From a virus: DNA of 23,422 nt. Shown here one piece after another: positions 9,591 to 17,870 of the stretch. The first letter of the stretch is position 1. Every line of letters starts with the position of its first letter. A model generated the notes under the pieces. It saw only the letters and a list, made by a program, of their open reading frames with translations. It searched no databases and was not told the origin of the DNA. A program made the position numbers and the translations under genes. The stretch spans positions 1 through 23,422 of IMG/VR virus record IMGVR_UViG_3300017719_000211, one strand, 5' to 3'.

Positions 9591-9618
9591 TTGACAAAGA
9601 AAATCAATAGTTTAATTA
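9591..9618 (+). promoter_or_regulatory. Weak sigma-70-like promoter before 177-aa gene
   Basis: A perfect -35 (TTGACA, 9591-9596) is followed after 16 bases by TAATTA, a poor -10; TTTAAT at 9611-9616 is a better hexamer but only 14 bases away. It lies in the divergent spacer, 20 bases before AAAGGAG and the ATG at 9637. The -35 reads as TTGTCA on the other strand, toward the helicase, but no convincing -10 follows there. Confidence 0.4.
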
Positions 9619-9636
9619 CAAATCAAAGGAGAAAAA

Positions 9637-10170
9637 ATGGTAGATCCTATAATAAAAGCACTTGAAAAAGTGGATAAAGAAAAAACATCAACACTTGTTG
9701 ATATGGCTAGAAACTTAGTTGATACTAAGAAGGCTATAGAAGAATCTGAAAAGAAAACAAAGGAATTGAAAGAAAAAGCTAGACTTTTATCTGAAGAACA
9801 AATTCCTAATTTTCTTCAAGAAATGGGTGTAGATGCTATAAAAACTCCCTTTGGTACTATTGGATATGATCTGAAGTATAGAGGGCATATTTCTAAGGCT
9901 AATCAATCACAAGCTCATGATTGGTTAAGAAAAGAAGGCCATGGAGATATTATCAAAACTGAAGTGTCAGCTAGTTTTGGAATGGGCGAGACTGACAAAG
10001 CGCAAAACATGTTAGCGTCTTTGCGTGATAATGGTATGAATCCAAACTTTAAAGAAGGCGTTCATCACTCAACTCTATCATCTTGGATAAAAGATATGAC
10101 CGAGAAAGGTAGAGATATACCTGATGAAATGTTTGGAGTTTATATAGCTAACACAACAACTATAAAATAA
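9637..10170 (+). CDS. Conserved phage protein with N-terminal coiled coil, 177 aa
   Basis: I recognise the general type (found beside replication genes of marine and other phages) but no named function. Residues 20-65 are a Lys/Glu coiled coil, followed by a segment around residues 64-77 (MGVDAIKTPFGTIG) that recalls the layout of Gp157-like phage proteins. A second domain begins at about residue 88 (ANQSQAHDWLRKEGHGDIIK). The ribosome binding site AAAGGAG is strong. It is the first gene of the + strand replication operon after the divergent helicase and lies 8 bases before the next gene. A role in recombination or single-strand DNA handling is possible but unproven. Confidence 0.65.
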   Translation: MVDPIIKALEKVDKEKTSTLVDMARNLVDTKKAIEESEKKTKELKEKARLLSEEQIPNFLQEMGVDAIKTPFGTIGYDLKYRGHISKANQSQAHDWLRKEGHGDIIKTEVSASFGMGETDKAQNMLASLRDNGMNPNFKEGVHHSTLSSWIKDMTEKGRDIPDEMFGVYIANTTTIK

Positions 10171-10178
10171 GGAAACGT

Positions 10179-10991
10179 ATGTCACAAGTACAAAAGAAGT
10201 CCAGTAAGGCTGAAGTAATACAGAAGCCTAACTTCTCTGTAGCTACAAACTACTTAGATGAGTTTGGAGGTGCTGGATTGGAAAATATTACCTCCGATAA
10301 TATGTCGATGCCTTTTATCAAATTGATATCTGATGCATCGCCAGAACGTAAAAAGATGAATGAGAAATACATTGAAGGTGCTGATACAGGAATGATCGCA
10401 AATACAATTACAAAAAAATTGTATGATGGTTCTAAAGGTATCTTATGTGTTCCTTGTTTTTATAAATTTGAATATGTGGAATGGCAGCAAAGGGGTCAAG
10501 GTCAAACGGCTCCTGTAACAAGCTATCCTGCTGATTCTGATATTTTATCAAAGACAACTAGAAGTATGGATAACAGAGATGTATTGCCTAGCGGTAACTA
10601 TATTGAAGGGACCAACTATCATTTTGTTTTGGTATTAAATGAGGATGGCACACCAGATACAACTGGGCTTATTACAATGTCAAGAACACAATCAAAGAAA
10701 TCTAGAAAATGGAATTCTATGATGAAAGCTATGCCAAAAATTAAAAATTCGAAAGGGGACTTATTAAGTCAACCATCATTTTTTAATTCTTATAGACTTT
10801 CAACAACTCAAGAAACCAATTCAAAAGGTTCTTGGACTAGTTGGATAATCAATCATGCGGGTAGGGTTGAAAATGAATTAGTACTACAAACTGCGTCGGA
10901 GTTTTATAAAACTTGCGCAAAAGGTGTAGTGGTAAAACATGAAGAAGAAAACGATCTTACTATGCAGGGAAATACAAACCAGCCATTTTAA
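10179..10991 (+). CDS. Conserved phage protein, candidate DNA-binding, 270 aa
   Basis: A conserved phage protein type with an N-terminal disordered Lys/Ser tail, then a core with MPFIKLISDASPERKKMNEKY (about residues 45-64), a YDGSKGILCVPCFYKFEYVEW strand region and a TTGLITMSRTQSKKSRKWNS segment rich in basic and aromatic residues. The strand-rich core, the acidic C-terminus (EEENDLTMQGN) and its place between a coiled-coil protein and the primase suggest a single-stranded DNA-binding protein, but no OB-fold signature can be proven by eye. AAGGAAA precedes the ATG. Its stop overlaps the primase start (TAATG). Confidence 0.6.
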   Translation: MSQVQKKSSKAEVIQKPNFSVATNYLDEFGGAGLENITSDNMSMPFIKLISDASPERKKMNEKYIEGADTGMIANTITKKLYDGSKGILCVPCFYKFEYVEWQQRGQGQTAPVTSYPADSDILSKTTRSMDNRDVLPSGNYIEGTNYHFVLVLNEDGTPDTTGLITMSRTQSKKSRKWNSMMKAMPKIKNSKGDLLSQPSFFNSYRLSTTQETNSKGSWTSWIINHAGRVENELVLQTASEFYKTCAKGVVVKHEEENDLTMQGNTNQPF

Positions 10992-12526
10992 TGCTGGACA
11001 AGTTCATAGAGGTCTTTCAAGGTCTTGATAGTGCTTATGGTGAGTACTTTCTTGAAGGTTTGAAAGATAATAGAACTGGAAAAGAAAAGGGGCGCGCTAC
11101 AACTAAGCGGGCCCCTGTCACAAAAGAATTATTTCAACAACATTTAAACGGACAGATTAATTTAGGTGTCATACCTATACGAGAAGACAACACCTGTTTT
11201 TGGGGTTGTATTGATGTAGACAAGTATGACCAGGATTTTAGACAATTATTAGTAAAAATAAGGGAAAGAAACTATCCTATGGTGCCATATCGCTCCAAAT
11301 CAGGCGGTATACACCTATTCTTGCATGTTTTGACCCCAATCCCTGCATCTGACATGATCGAAAAATTAGGGCTATTAGCGACCGATCTAGGGCTATCTAA
11401 CTGTGAAATCTTTCCAAAACAACGTCAAATCAAAGTTCATAAGAATGACTTAGGAAATTGGTTAAATATACCCTATCAACAGGCCGTAAGGACTACTCGA
11501 TACGCGCTCAACGACAACGGAACAGGGATCACGATTAGTGATTGGTTTGAGTGGATACAACAGTATCGTCTAACAACAGAACAATTCCATGCAATTCAAG
11601 TGCAGGATCAACATATTGCGGAAGAAGGCTTTGACCAGTACCCGCCGTGTCTTCAAGCCTTAATTCGTAATGGTTGTGAAGGTGGTTATCGTAATAATGC
11701 TTTAACTGCCTTTGCAACCTTAGCGAAAAAGAAAAGTCCAGACGGTTGGCAAAAAGAAGTGTGGGATAGAAACGAAGAGTTTAATGAACCTTTACCAAAA
11801 CATGAAGTGCAAGGACTCATAAAACAATATGAGAAAAAAGACTACGCATACAAATGTTCTGATTTACCTATGAAGAATCATTGTAATGCAGAATTATGTA
11901 AAACTTTAAAACATGGAATTGATACAGCTTCGTATGTACCCAAGGTAGATTCTTTTCAAAGATTAAAAACAAATCCTCCAATTTATTATCTTACGATTGA
12001 AAAGAAAACTATAGAACTAACAGGTAAACAATGTAACCAACAACAACTGTTTGCAGAATCTTTATTTGATCAAGCAGATATTGTTTGGCAAAAACTAAAA
12101 GATAGAGATTTTAGACAATTCTTGATTACTCTTAAAACTATGCAACAAGATATAGAAGGCTATGATGAAGAGGCAGAAGCACAAGAAGAGTTTAAAGATA
12201 TGATGATACAGTTTACTCAAGAGACACAACAAGCAGAAAACTCATCGCAAGTTGAGGCGGACATGTGGTATCTGTTTGATGATAAAATAGTATTTAAATA
12301 TAAAACATTCGAACGATTTATAAAAAAATCAAACAAAGCTATTAAAAAATTTGAATTAATTAACTTTCTTAAAAAGAATGGCGCAATCAAAAAAGATTAT
12401 TTTGATAAAATTAAAATTAAAAATATCTGGTATTGTCCAAAATTTATAGAACCAGTTATTGAGAGATCTACAAATATATTTAAAAAGGATAAGAAAGCAG
12501 AATTTGATGAACCAGTTAGCAAATAA
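10991..12526 (+). CDS. Archaeo-eukaryotic-type primase (TOTE/PrimPol-like)
   Basis: A 511-aa primase predicted to start DNA synthesis. The AEP catalytic pattern is clear: IDVD with Asp75 and Asp77, RSKSGGIH with His108, a downstream EIFPKQ, and the GNWLNIPY segment typical of the TOTE-associated primase branch found in marine phages. A Cys cluster (C289, C298, C303, with a nearby His) looks like the zinc knuckle that follows the catalytic domain. The C-terminal part (about 320-511) is charged and unassigned, and no helicase P-loop is present, so the helicase activity must come from a separate protein. It starts by TAATG overlap; its 3' end overlaps the UvrD-like gene by 20 bases. Confidence 0.85.
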   Translation: MLDKFIEVFQGLDSAYGEYFLEGLKDNRTGKEKGRATTKRAPVTKELFQQHLNGQINLGVIPIREDNTCFWGCIDVDKYDQDFRQLLVKIRERNYPMVPYRSKSGGIHLFLHVLTPIPASDMIEKLGLLATDLGLSNCEIFPKQRQIKVHKNDLGNWLNIPYQQAVRTTRYALNDNGTGITISDWFEWIQQYRLTTEQFHAIQVQDQHIAEEGFDQYPPCLQALIRNGCEGGYRNNALTAFATLAKKKSPDGWQKEVWDRNEEFNEPLPKHEVQGLIKQYEKKDYAYKCSDLPMKNHCNAELCKTLKHGIDTASYVPKVDSFQRLKTNPPIYYLTIEKKTIELTGKQCNQQQLFAESLFDQADIVWQKLKDRDFRQFLITLKTMQQDIEGYDEEAEAQEEFKDMMIQFTQETQQAENSSQVEADMWYLFDDKIVFKYKTFERFIKKSNKAIKKFELINFLKKNGAIKKDYFDKIKIKNIWYCPKFIEPVIERSTNIFKKDKKAEFDEPVSK

Positions 12527-14075
12527 AACTGTAAAGATATACGGTCCACCTGGGACAGGTAAGACTACAACTCTTTTAAATAAATTAGATAAACTGTTTG
12601 CAAGAGGTATAATGCCCTCAGATGTTGCTTACTTATCTTTTACAAACAAAGCAGTAAATGAGGCAAAGAGTAGAGCTGAAAAACAATTTAAAAAACTAAA
12701 CGATGAGGATCTTAAAAACTTTAGAACCATACATAGTTTTTGTAGACAAAACTTTAAAACAAAACCTGTCATAGACCCTGAAATAGATATGGTTGAGTTT
12801 GCACAAGTATTGGGATTACCTAAATTACAATTTGAAAAGTATAATGGCCAACGTGTTTGGAATGATTGGTCTTTAAGAGTGTATGATAAGGCAAGAAATA
12901 TGCTTAAACATCCAGACGATGCCTACAAAGAAGAAAAAATGAAACGTGTAGTATTTGCAAAGTACAAATTAATTATAGAAGCTTATCAAGAATTTAAAGA
13001 AGACCATAGGGTAGATTTCACAGATATGATTGAGGAATACATAGAAAACGGTGTACCGCCTAGACTTAAAGTTTTAATTGTAGATGAAGCTCAAGACTTA
13101 ACACCATTACAATGGAAATTAATTTATAAGTTAGCTGCATTTAGTAAAAAAATATTTTTAGCAGGAGACGATGACCAGGCGATCTATGAATGGAATGGTG
13201 CGGATGTAGAAGAGTTTAATGAATTTCCAGGTAGAGATTACATACTGAGAAAATCATACAGGATTCCTTCAGACATACACGATTACTCTCAATACATTGC
13301 GAGTTACATTCATGGTAGAAAACGTAAAGAATTTATACCTCAAGAAAATGTGGGTAGTATAAATACTTATAATAGATTGAAAGACATACCCTTCAGCGAA
13401 CACGGATCATGGATCATGTTAGGTAGAACTAATGACATAGTAGATGAACTAAGAATGAAAGCAAGAGAAATGGGATTATTCTTTCAAGACTCAAAAGGTA
13501 GAAAATCATTTGATCTTAACAAATGGAAAGCAATACAAATTTGGTTACGTTTAATGAAAGGAGAAAGTATAGATAGAGAAGAAGTTCAAATTATATACAC
13601 CTTTATAAATGAAATAGGATTTGGTTGGCGAAACATAGAATCAAAACGATGGTACAACATACATAATAGCCAAGAATTAAATTATGATTATTTAAATGTT
13701 TGGTGTGGCCTGGGATCATTAAAAAAACCATGGACAGATGTATTTAATAGAAATTTCCCAGAAAAAGAAAAGTTTTATTTTGAAAAACTTATTGATTCTG
13801 GCATAGATATTGTTAAAAATTCAGAGATGATAATTGATACGATACATTCGATCAAGGGTGGTGAAGCTGATAACGTAGTTATTTATGAAAAAACTAATTG
13901 GATTGCTTCAATACAAAATAAAATTGGTTTAGATAGAAGTTCAGAATATAGGGTATGGTATGTGGGTGTGACTAGAGCAAAACAAAATATTCATATATTA
14001 AGAAGTGTTAGTGAGTATTTTTTTCCACTATCTAGAATGTTAAATGAAGTAAGGAGAGTTAAACATGTCAGCTGA
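12507..14075 (+). CDS. UvrD/Rep-type SF1 DNA helicase
   Basis: A 522-aa 3'-5' type SF1 helicase. Walker A is GPPGTGKT (residues 13-20), then LSFTNKAVNEAKSR (motif Ia), RTIHSF, Walker B VLIVDEAQDL (189-198), motif III AGDDDQAIYEWNGA (about 219-232), motif V DTIHSIKGGEADNVV and motif VI YVGVTRAKQNIHIL near the C-terminus. I start it at ATG 12507 because it places the P-loop 12 residues from the N-terminus; an in-frame TTG at 12459 is deep inside the primase gene. With no DnaB-like helicase visible, it is a candidate replicative or recombination helicase working with the primase. AAGGAGAG within its 3' end serves the next gene. Confidence 0.88.
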   Translation: MNQLANKTVKIYGPPGTGKTTTLLNKLDKLFARGIMPSDVAYLSFTNKAVNEAKSRAEKQFKKLNDEDLKNFRTIHSFCRQNFKTKPVIDPEIDMVEFAQVLGLPKLQFEKYNGQRVWNDWSLRVYDKARNMLKHPDDAYKEEKMKRVVFAKYKLIIEAYQEFKEDHRVDFTDMIEEYIENGVPPRLKVLIVDEAQDLTPLQWKLIYKLAAFSKKIFLAGDDDQAIYEWNGADVEEFNEFPGRDYILRKSYRIPSDIHDYSQYIASYIHGRKRKEFIPQENVGSINTYNRLKDIPFSEHGSWIMLGRTNDIVDELRMKAREMGLFFQDSKGRKSFDLNKWKAIQIWLRLMKGESIDREEVQIIYTFINEIGFGWRNIESKRWYNIHNSQELNYDYLNVWCGLGSLKKPWTDVFNRNFPEKEKFYFEKLIDSGIDIVKNSEMIIDTIHSIKGGEADNVVIYEKTNWIASIQNKIGLDRSSEYRVWYVGVTRAKQNIHILRSVSEYFFPLSRMLNEVRRVKHVS

Positions 14076-14895
14076 TTTAAGAATATTATCATTAGGTGCA
14101 GGAGTACAAAGTTCAACCCTTGCATTAATGATTGAAAAGGGTGAGATACCAATGGTAGATTATGCTTTATTTTCGGACACGGGTTCGGAGCCTGCGAAAG
14201 TATATGAGTGGTTAGAGTGGTTGACTAAACAACTGTCTTATCCTGTTAATATAGTATCTGCTGGGTCATTAAAAGAAGGTATGGTCAAGTCAAATGAAGG
14301 AACATATGTAAGAGGGTCTACAGTACCAATGTATGTAAGACACAAGATAACTGGTAAAAAAGGTATATTAAGGCGTATGTGTACCGCAACATATAAAATA
14401 GAACCAGTCACAAAAGAAATACGAAGATTACTTGGAGTAGGGTATAAACAAAGAGTTCCAAAAGATAAAAAAGTTCAACAAATATTTGGAATATCAAACG
14501 ATGAATCTATTAGAATGAGAGTATCTCAATATCATTATATAGATTTTGAATATCCGTTAATTGATAAAAGAATGTCTAGAGCTGATTGTTTTAAATGGAT
14601 GAAAGCTAATAACTTTCCCGAACCACCAAGATCTGCATGTACGTTTTGTCCATACCACTCTGATGCAGAATGGTTAAGAATTAAAACAGAAACACCCGAT
14701 GAATTTGAAGAGGTGGTACAGTTAGATAAAAAACTTAGAACAGGTTTTAAAGGATGTAAGCCTGAAGAAAATGATTATTTTTTACATAGATCTGGTAAAC
14801 CTTTATCTGAAGTTGATTTTAAAAAGAAAGATGATAAACAAGGAGACTTGTTAGAAGGTTTTGACGGGGAGTGCGAAGGAATGTGTGGAGTGTAA
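14065..14895 (+). CDS. PAPS-reductase-like PP-loop protein with Cys motifs
   Basis: A 276-aa member of the adenine nucleotide alpha-hydrolase (PP-loop) superfamily, PAPS reductase/DndC-like branch, common in phages but with no settled role. The PP-loop SLGAGVQSST lies at residues 9-18 and is followed by FSDTGSEP. Cys106 (RRMCTATYKIEPV), Cys175, a CTFC pair (Cys192, Cys195), Cys231 and a C-terminal CEGMC (Cys270, Cys274) suggest an iron-sulfur or zinc site. Such proteins activate a substrate by adenylation and often move sulfur. Strong AAGGAGAG precedes ATG 14065; it overlaps the helicase by 11 bases and the next gene by TAATG. The context (helicase before, polymerase after) suggests nucleic acid modification rather than sulfate assimilation; this is inference. 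Confidence 0.8.
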   Translation: MSADLRILSLGAGVQSSTLALMIEKGEIPMVDYALFSDTGSEPAKVYEWLEWLTKQLSYPVNIVSAGSLKEGMVKSNEGTYVRGSTVPMYVRHKITGKKGILRRMCTATYKIEPVTKEIRRLLGVGYKQRVPKDKKVQQIFGISNDESIRMRVSQYHYIDFEYPLIDKRMSRADCFKWMKANNFPEPPRSACTFCPYHSDAEWLRIKTETPDEFEEVVQLDKKLRTGFKGCKPEENDYFLHRSGKPLSEVDFKKKDDKQGDLLEGFDGECEGMCGV

Positions 14896-15098
14896 TGTTT
14901 AGAAAATTAATATTAGATGCATTAGAAGATAAATATAATTCACAAATTAGTGAAGCGGAGGCAACTTTAAAAATTTATTTAGAAAATCCTGTAGCAATTG
15001 GTGAACATCCTCAACATGTAGATGAGGCTGATAAATTAATAGAAAAAATTGCGACTGCTGAAGAGAAGTTAGAAATATTGAGGGCTTTTAGATTATGA
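14895..15098 (+). CDS. Small conserved phage protein, 67 aa
   Basis: A short, acidic, two-helix protein: residues 1-30 form one helix, a YLENPVAIGEHPQHVDE linker follows, and a second Glu/Lys-rich helix closes the chain. The PVAIGEHP linker is familiar from small proteins beside replication genes of marine phages, but I know no function. The start at 14895 (TAATG overlap, with TGGAG a few bases before) is preferred to the in-frame GTG at 14871 inside the PP-loop gene. Its stop overlaps the next start (ATGA). Confidence 0.65.
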   Translation: MFRKLILDALEDKYNSQISEAEATLKIYLENPVAIGEHPQHVDEADKLIEKIATAEEKLEILRAFRL

Positions 15099-15370
15099 TA
15101 GATGATAACGATTTTAAAGAAGCTTTTCCTTTAGATCACCAGGAGGGTGGTGAGCATTATAAACAATTACCTATTCAACCTTTTACATATTGTAGAAAAA
15201 ACAAATTAAACACAACGCAGTCTAATATTATCAAGTATGCATCTAGATTATATACAAAGGGAGATCCAATAGAACAATTGAATAAAATAATTCATTACTG
15301 CCAGCTTGAAAAAGATTTTATAAGAAATGACAAAAGTAATAAAAAAACAAATAGAAATAAAAAAACATAA
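15095..15370 (+). CDS. DUF3310-like phage protein
   Basis: This 91-aa protein carries the DUF3310 pattern: HYKQLPIQPFTY (about residues 21-32), then NIIKYASRLYTKGDPIEQLNK (about 44-64) and HYCQLE. This small family is widespread in phages near DNA metabolism genes; its biochemical role is unknown. It is translationally coupled to the previous gene by ATGA. The last 15 residues are a Lys/Asn run that overlaps the start of the 80-aa gene and may be dispensable. Confidence 0.75.
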   Translation: MIDDNDFKEAFPLDHQEGGEHYKQLPIQPFTYCRKNKLNTTQSNIIKYASRLYTKGDPIEQLNKIIHYCQLEKDFIRNDKSNKKTNRNKKT

Positions 15371-15569
15371 ATTTACTTTAGAAGTATATCCTCATTTGGA
15401 GGGGACTAAAGATGTTACTTGGGAAGTCTTTCCTGTAAATTATAATGCAGCACTTTATGCATTTAGTAACAAAGATCAATTGAACAAACATATAGAGGAC
15501 AAATATATTTATGAGCCAACAAATAAACTTAGCGTACCAAGAAAGTTCAGACTGGAAAACACCAACTAG
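15327..15569 (+). CDS. Small overlapping protein, 80 aa
   Basis: An unrecognised small protein with alternating strand-like residues (HKFTLEVYPHLEGTKDVTWE) and a helical end. It overlaps the DUF3310-like gene by 44 bases and the polymerase by 59 bases, but its middle 140 bases are not covered by another gene on this strand, and its codon use looks like that of its neighbours. No strong binding site precedes ATG 15327. A - strand frame in the same place encodes an apolar Cys/Phe-rich product that I treat as a shadow. Moderately sure it is real. Confidence 0.55.
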   Translation: MTKVIKKQIEIKKHKFTLEVYPHLEGTKDVTWEVFPVNYNAALYAFSNKDQLNKHIEDKYIYEPTNKLSVPRKFRLENTN

Positions 15570-17382
15570 TTTTCCTGATCTTAAAACAGCTAAAGAAATA
15601 GCTATTGACTTAGAAACTAGAGATCCAAACATTAAGAATAAGGGCCCTGGTTGGCCTACAATGGATGGTAATATTGTTGGAGTTGCTGTAGCTGCAGATG
15701 GTTTTGTGGGATACTACCCAATTGCTCATGAAAATGGATCTAATATGGATCTAAAAATGGTGCTTGATTGGATACAAGATGTAGTGTCAGGGCCTGGAGA
15801 TAAAATATTTCATAATGCACCGTACGATGTAGGATGGCTCAGGGCTCACGGCATACGGATCAAGAACGGTAGAATTATAGACACAATGATTGCTGCTGCT
15901 TTAGTAGATGAAAATAGATTTTCTTATTCATTAAATGCTTTAGGTTTTGATTTACTAGGAGAAACAAAATCAGAATTAGAGTTGAGGCAAGCTGCTGATG
16001 ATTGGGGAGTAAATGCAAAAGGCGAATTGTATAAACTACCTGCTAAATTTGTAGGTGCTTATGCTGAACAGGATGCATCCTTAACATTAAAACTTTGGCA
16101 ATATCTAAAAACAGAAATAATGAAACAATCTCTTACAGATATATTTAACACGGAGACAGAATTACTACCTATTCTAATTGAGATGAGAGCTGTAGGTGTT
16201 AGAGTAAATTTAGAGGAAGCTGAAAAATTAAAAAAAGAATTTGTTACTAAAGAAGATAAAATACTTTTAAAGATTAAAAAAGAAGCAGGAGTAAATGTAG
16301 ATATATTTGCTGCAAGATCTATTGCAAAAGCTTTTGACAAATTAAAAATAAAATATCCTTTAACTGAAAAAAGTAAAGAACCAAGCTTTACAGCTAATTG
16401 GTTACTTAACTGTGAATTTCCAATTGCAAAATTAATAAGAGAGGCAAGAGAAGTTCATAAGTTTCATGCAACATTTATTGATTCTATTTTAAAATTCCAA
16501 CACAATGGAAGAATACATGCTGAAATACATCAACTAAGAGGTGATGGAGGCGGTACAGTGTCAGGAAGACTGAGCTATTCTAACCCAAATCTACAACAAG
16601 TACCCGCCAGAAATAAGGAATTAGGGACAAAGATTAGGTCTTTATTTAAACCTGAATCTGGGTTACAATGGGGTTCGTTTGATTATAGTCAACAGGAGCC
16701 CAGACTTGTAGTTCATTATGCATCTTCAATTGGATTCCCAGGATCAGACAAACTAGTAGAGGCTTATGAAAAAGAAAACGCAGACTTCCACCAAACAGTT
16801 GCAGAAATGGCAGGAATCCCCCGATCCCAAGCAAAGACAATTAACTTGGGAATCTTTTACGGTATGGGCGCGAGAAAACTTTCCAATGAGTTGGGAATCG
16901 AAACCAACGAAGCCAAGTTACTTTTACAAGAATATAATCAGAGAGTTCCATTTGTTAAACAACTAGCTAACCGATGTATGGAATCTGCTGAGAAGTACGG
17001 ATCTATACGGACCATACGTGGTCGTAAGTGTAGATTTGATAAGTGGGAACCAATGGCCTGGGGTTTGTTTAAATCAGAGACCTATGAATCTGCAATAGAA
17101 AAATACGGAAAGAATAATATTAAACGAGCAGGTACTTACAAATCATTGAACAGATTAATTCAAGGATCAGCTGCAGACCAAGTTAAAGTGGCTATGATTG
17201 AATGTTACAAAGCTGGATATCTACCTCTAATTCAAATACATGATGAATTATGTTTTAACGTTAGACCTGCAAAAGATGCAGATGAAATAAAAAAGATAAT
17301 GGAAGATTGTATAAGTGAACTTAAAGTTCCCTCTTTAGTCGATGTTGCAATTGGTAAAGACTGGGGATCGGCTCAAGATTAA
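15511..17382 (+). CDS. polA: Family A DNA polymerase with 3'-5' exonuclease
   Basis: A 623-aa replicative polymerase. The DnaQ-like exonuclease has the DEDDy residues: Asp33 and Glu35 (AIDLETRDP), Asp106 (HNAPYDVGW), and Tyr184 and Asp188 (YAEQDAS). The polymerase domain has motif A DYSQQEPR (391-398, Glu396 in place of E710 of E. coli Pol I), motif B RSQAKTINLGIFYGMG (438-453) and motif C QIHDEL (575-580). Leu446 is at the position of E. coli Phe762. No 5' nuclease domain is present, as usual for phage enzymes. ATG 15511 has GAGGAC about 10 bases upstream and lies inside the 80-aa gene. It closes the + strand replication operon. Confidence 0.95.
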   Translation: MSQQINLAYQESSDWKTPTSFPDLKTAKEIAIDLETRDPNIKNKGPGWPTMDGNIVGVAVAADGFVGYYPIAHENGSNMDLKMVLDWIQDVVSGPGDKIFHNAPYDVGWLRAHGIRIKNGRIIDTMIAAALVDENRFSYSLNALGFDLLGETKSELELRQAADDWGVNAKGELYKLPAKFVGAYAEQDASLTLKLWQYLKTEIMKQSLTDIFNTETELLPILIEMRAVGVRVNLEEAEKLKKEFVTKEDKILLKIKKEAGVNVDIFAARSIAKAFDKLKIKYPLTEKSKEPSFTANWLLNCEFPIAKLIREAREVHKFHATFIDSILKFQHNGRIHAEIHQLRGDGGGTVSGRLSYSNPNLQQVPARNKELGTKIRSLFKPESGLQWGSFDYSQQEPRLVVHYASSIGFPGSDKLVEAYEKENADFHQTVAEMAGIPRSQAKTINLGIFYGMGARKLSNELGIETNEAKLLLQEYNQRVPFVKQLANRCMESAEKYGSIRTIRGRKCRFDKWEPMAWGLFKSETYESAIEKYGKNNIKRAGTYKSLNRLIQGSAADQVKVAMIECYKAGYLPLIQIHDELCFNVRPAKDADEIKKIMEDCISELKVPSLVDVAIGKDWGSAQD

Positions 17383-17402
17383 AAAAAGGGCAGAAAACCC
17401 TT
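17381..17402 (-). terminator. Rho-independent terminator for the - strand genes
   Basis: On the - strand a 5-bp stem (AAGGG/CCCTT, 17398-17402 with 17386-17390) with a 7-base loop is followed by seven T. It lies 40 bases after the stop of the 68-aa gene. The + strand has no T-run after the hairpin, so it should act mainly against - strand transcription running into the polymerase gene. Confidence 0.6.
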
Positions 17403-17441
17403 GTATCAAATTAATGATTTTGTAAAAAATGTTAGTAAAGA

Positions 17442-17648
17442 CTAAGTATCTGTTTTGTCTTCGTCTTTATCTACATCTAAAAGACCAGCTCTAGCGTCAA
17501 TCTCACTTTGCTCATTAATCTTGACTCTAATATTTTTGATCTTTATGTCTATCCACTTCATGTCAGTAGTCACTCTACCCTGAGCTAACGCTTTGTTGGC
17601 CCATTGTGACTCCAACTGTAGTTTCTCCGATATTAACTTTTGTAACAT
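17442..17648 (-). CDS. Small coiled-coil phage protein, 68 aa
   Basis: An unrecognised helical protein: residues 1-50 are one amphipathic Lys/Gln/Leu-rich helix with a coiled-coil look, followed by an acidic tail (DVDKDEDK). The start is well supported by a near-perfect Shine-Dalgarno (GAGGAGGT, at 17654-17661) lying inside the 3' part of the 85-aa gene. The two genes overlap by 74 bases and should be on one transcript, ended by the terminator at 17381-17402. Confidence 0.65.
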   Translation of the reverse strand: MLQKLISEKLQLESQWANKALAQGRVTTDMKWIDIKIKNIRVKINEQSEIDARAGLLDVDKDEDKTDT

Positions 17649-17832
17649 CGTTGACCTCCTCTAAAGTAACAAAACAACAATTTGGATCACAGAATCCTTC
17701 ATCTTTAGGTTTTATTTGGCCTTCAAAACCTTGTTTAAAGAACTCAACCAATGCTCCAAAATCGTCATCAGCTTTAACTTCCGCATCGTAATAATTACTT
17801 TTATAACGAACTTGTATACGATACGTCTTCAT
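17575..17832 (-). CDS. Small phage protein with Cys cluster, 85 aa
   Basis: An unrecognised protein with a strand-rich N-terminus (MKTYRIQVRYKSNYYDAEVK), an acidic helix, and a CDPNCC cluster (Cys48, Cys52, Cys53) that could bind metal. There is no Shine-Dalgarno before ATG 17832; instead a promoter-like pair ends 6 bases upstream, so the mRNA is probably leaderless. The C-terminal 25 residues overlap the 68-aa gene and contain its binding site. Moderately confident from length, N-terminal pattern and the promoter. Confidence 0.6.
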   Translation of the reverse strand: MKTYRIQVRYKSNYYDAEVKADDDFGALVEFFKQGFEGQIKPKDEGFCDPNCCFVTLEEVNDVTKVNIGETTVGVTMGQQSVSSG

Positions 17833-17838
17833 GTATGT

Positions 17839-17867
17839 AGATTAATGAAAATGGGAGGAAAAGTCAA
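17839..17867 (-). promoter_or_regulatory. Sigma-70-like promoter, leaderless, before 85-aa gene
   Basis: On the - strand TTGACT (17862-17867), a 17-base spacer and TAATCT (17839-17844), with 6 bases from the -10 to ATG 17832, place the start of transcription at about the start codon. The -10 is weak (3 of 6). Confidence 0.45.
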
Positions 17868-17870
17868 GTG

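Noticed and set aside
15378-15632. 84-aa - strand frame near the polymerase start
   Set aside because: It covers two better-supported + strand genes and has no promoter or binding site.
16059-16340. 93-aa - strand frame inside the polymerase gene
   Set aside because: It lies fully within the polymerase coding sequence and has the Ser/Phe/Ile bias of an antisense shadow.
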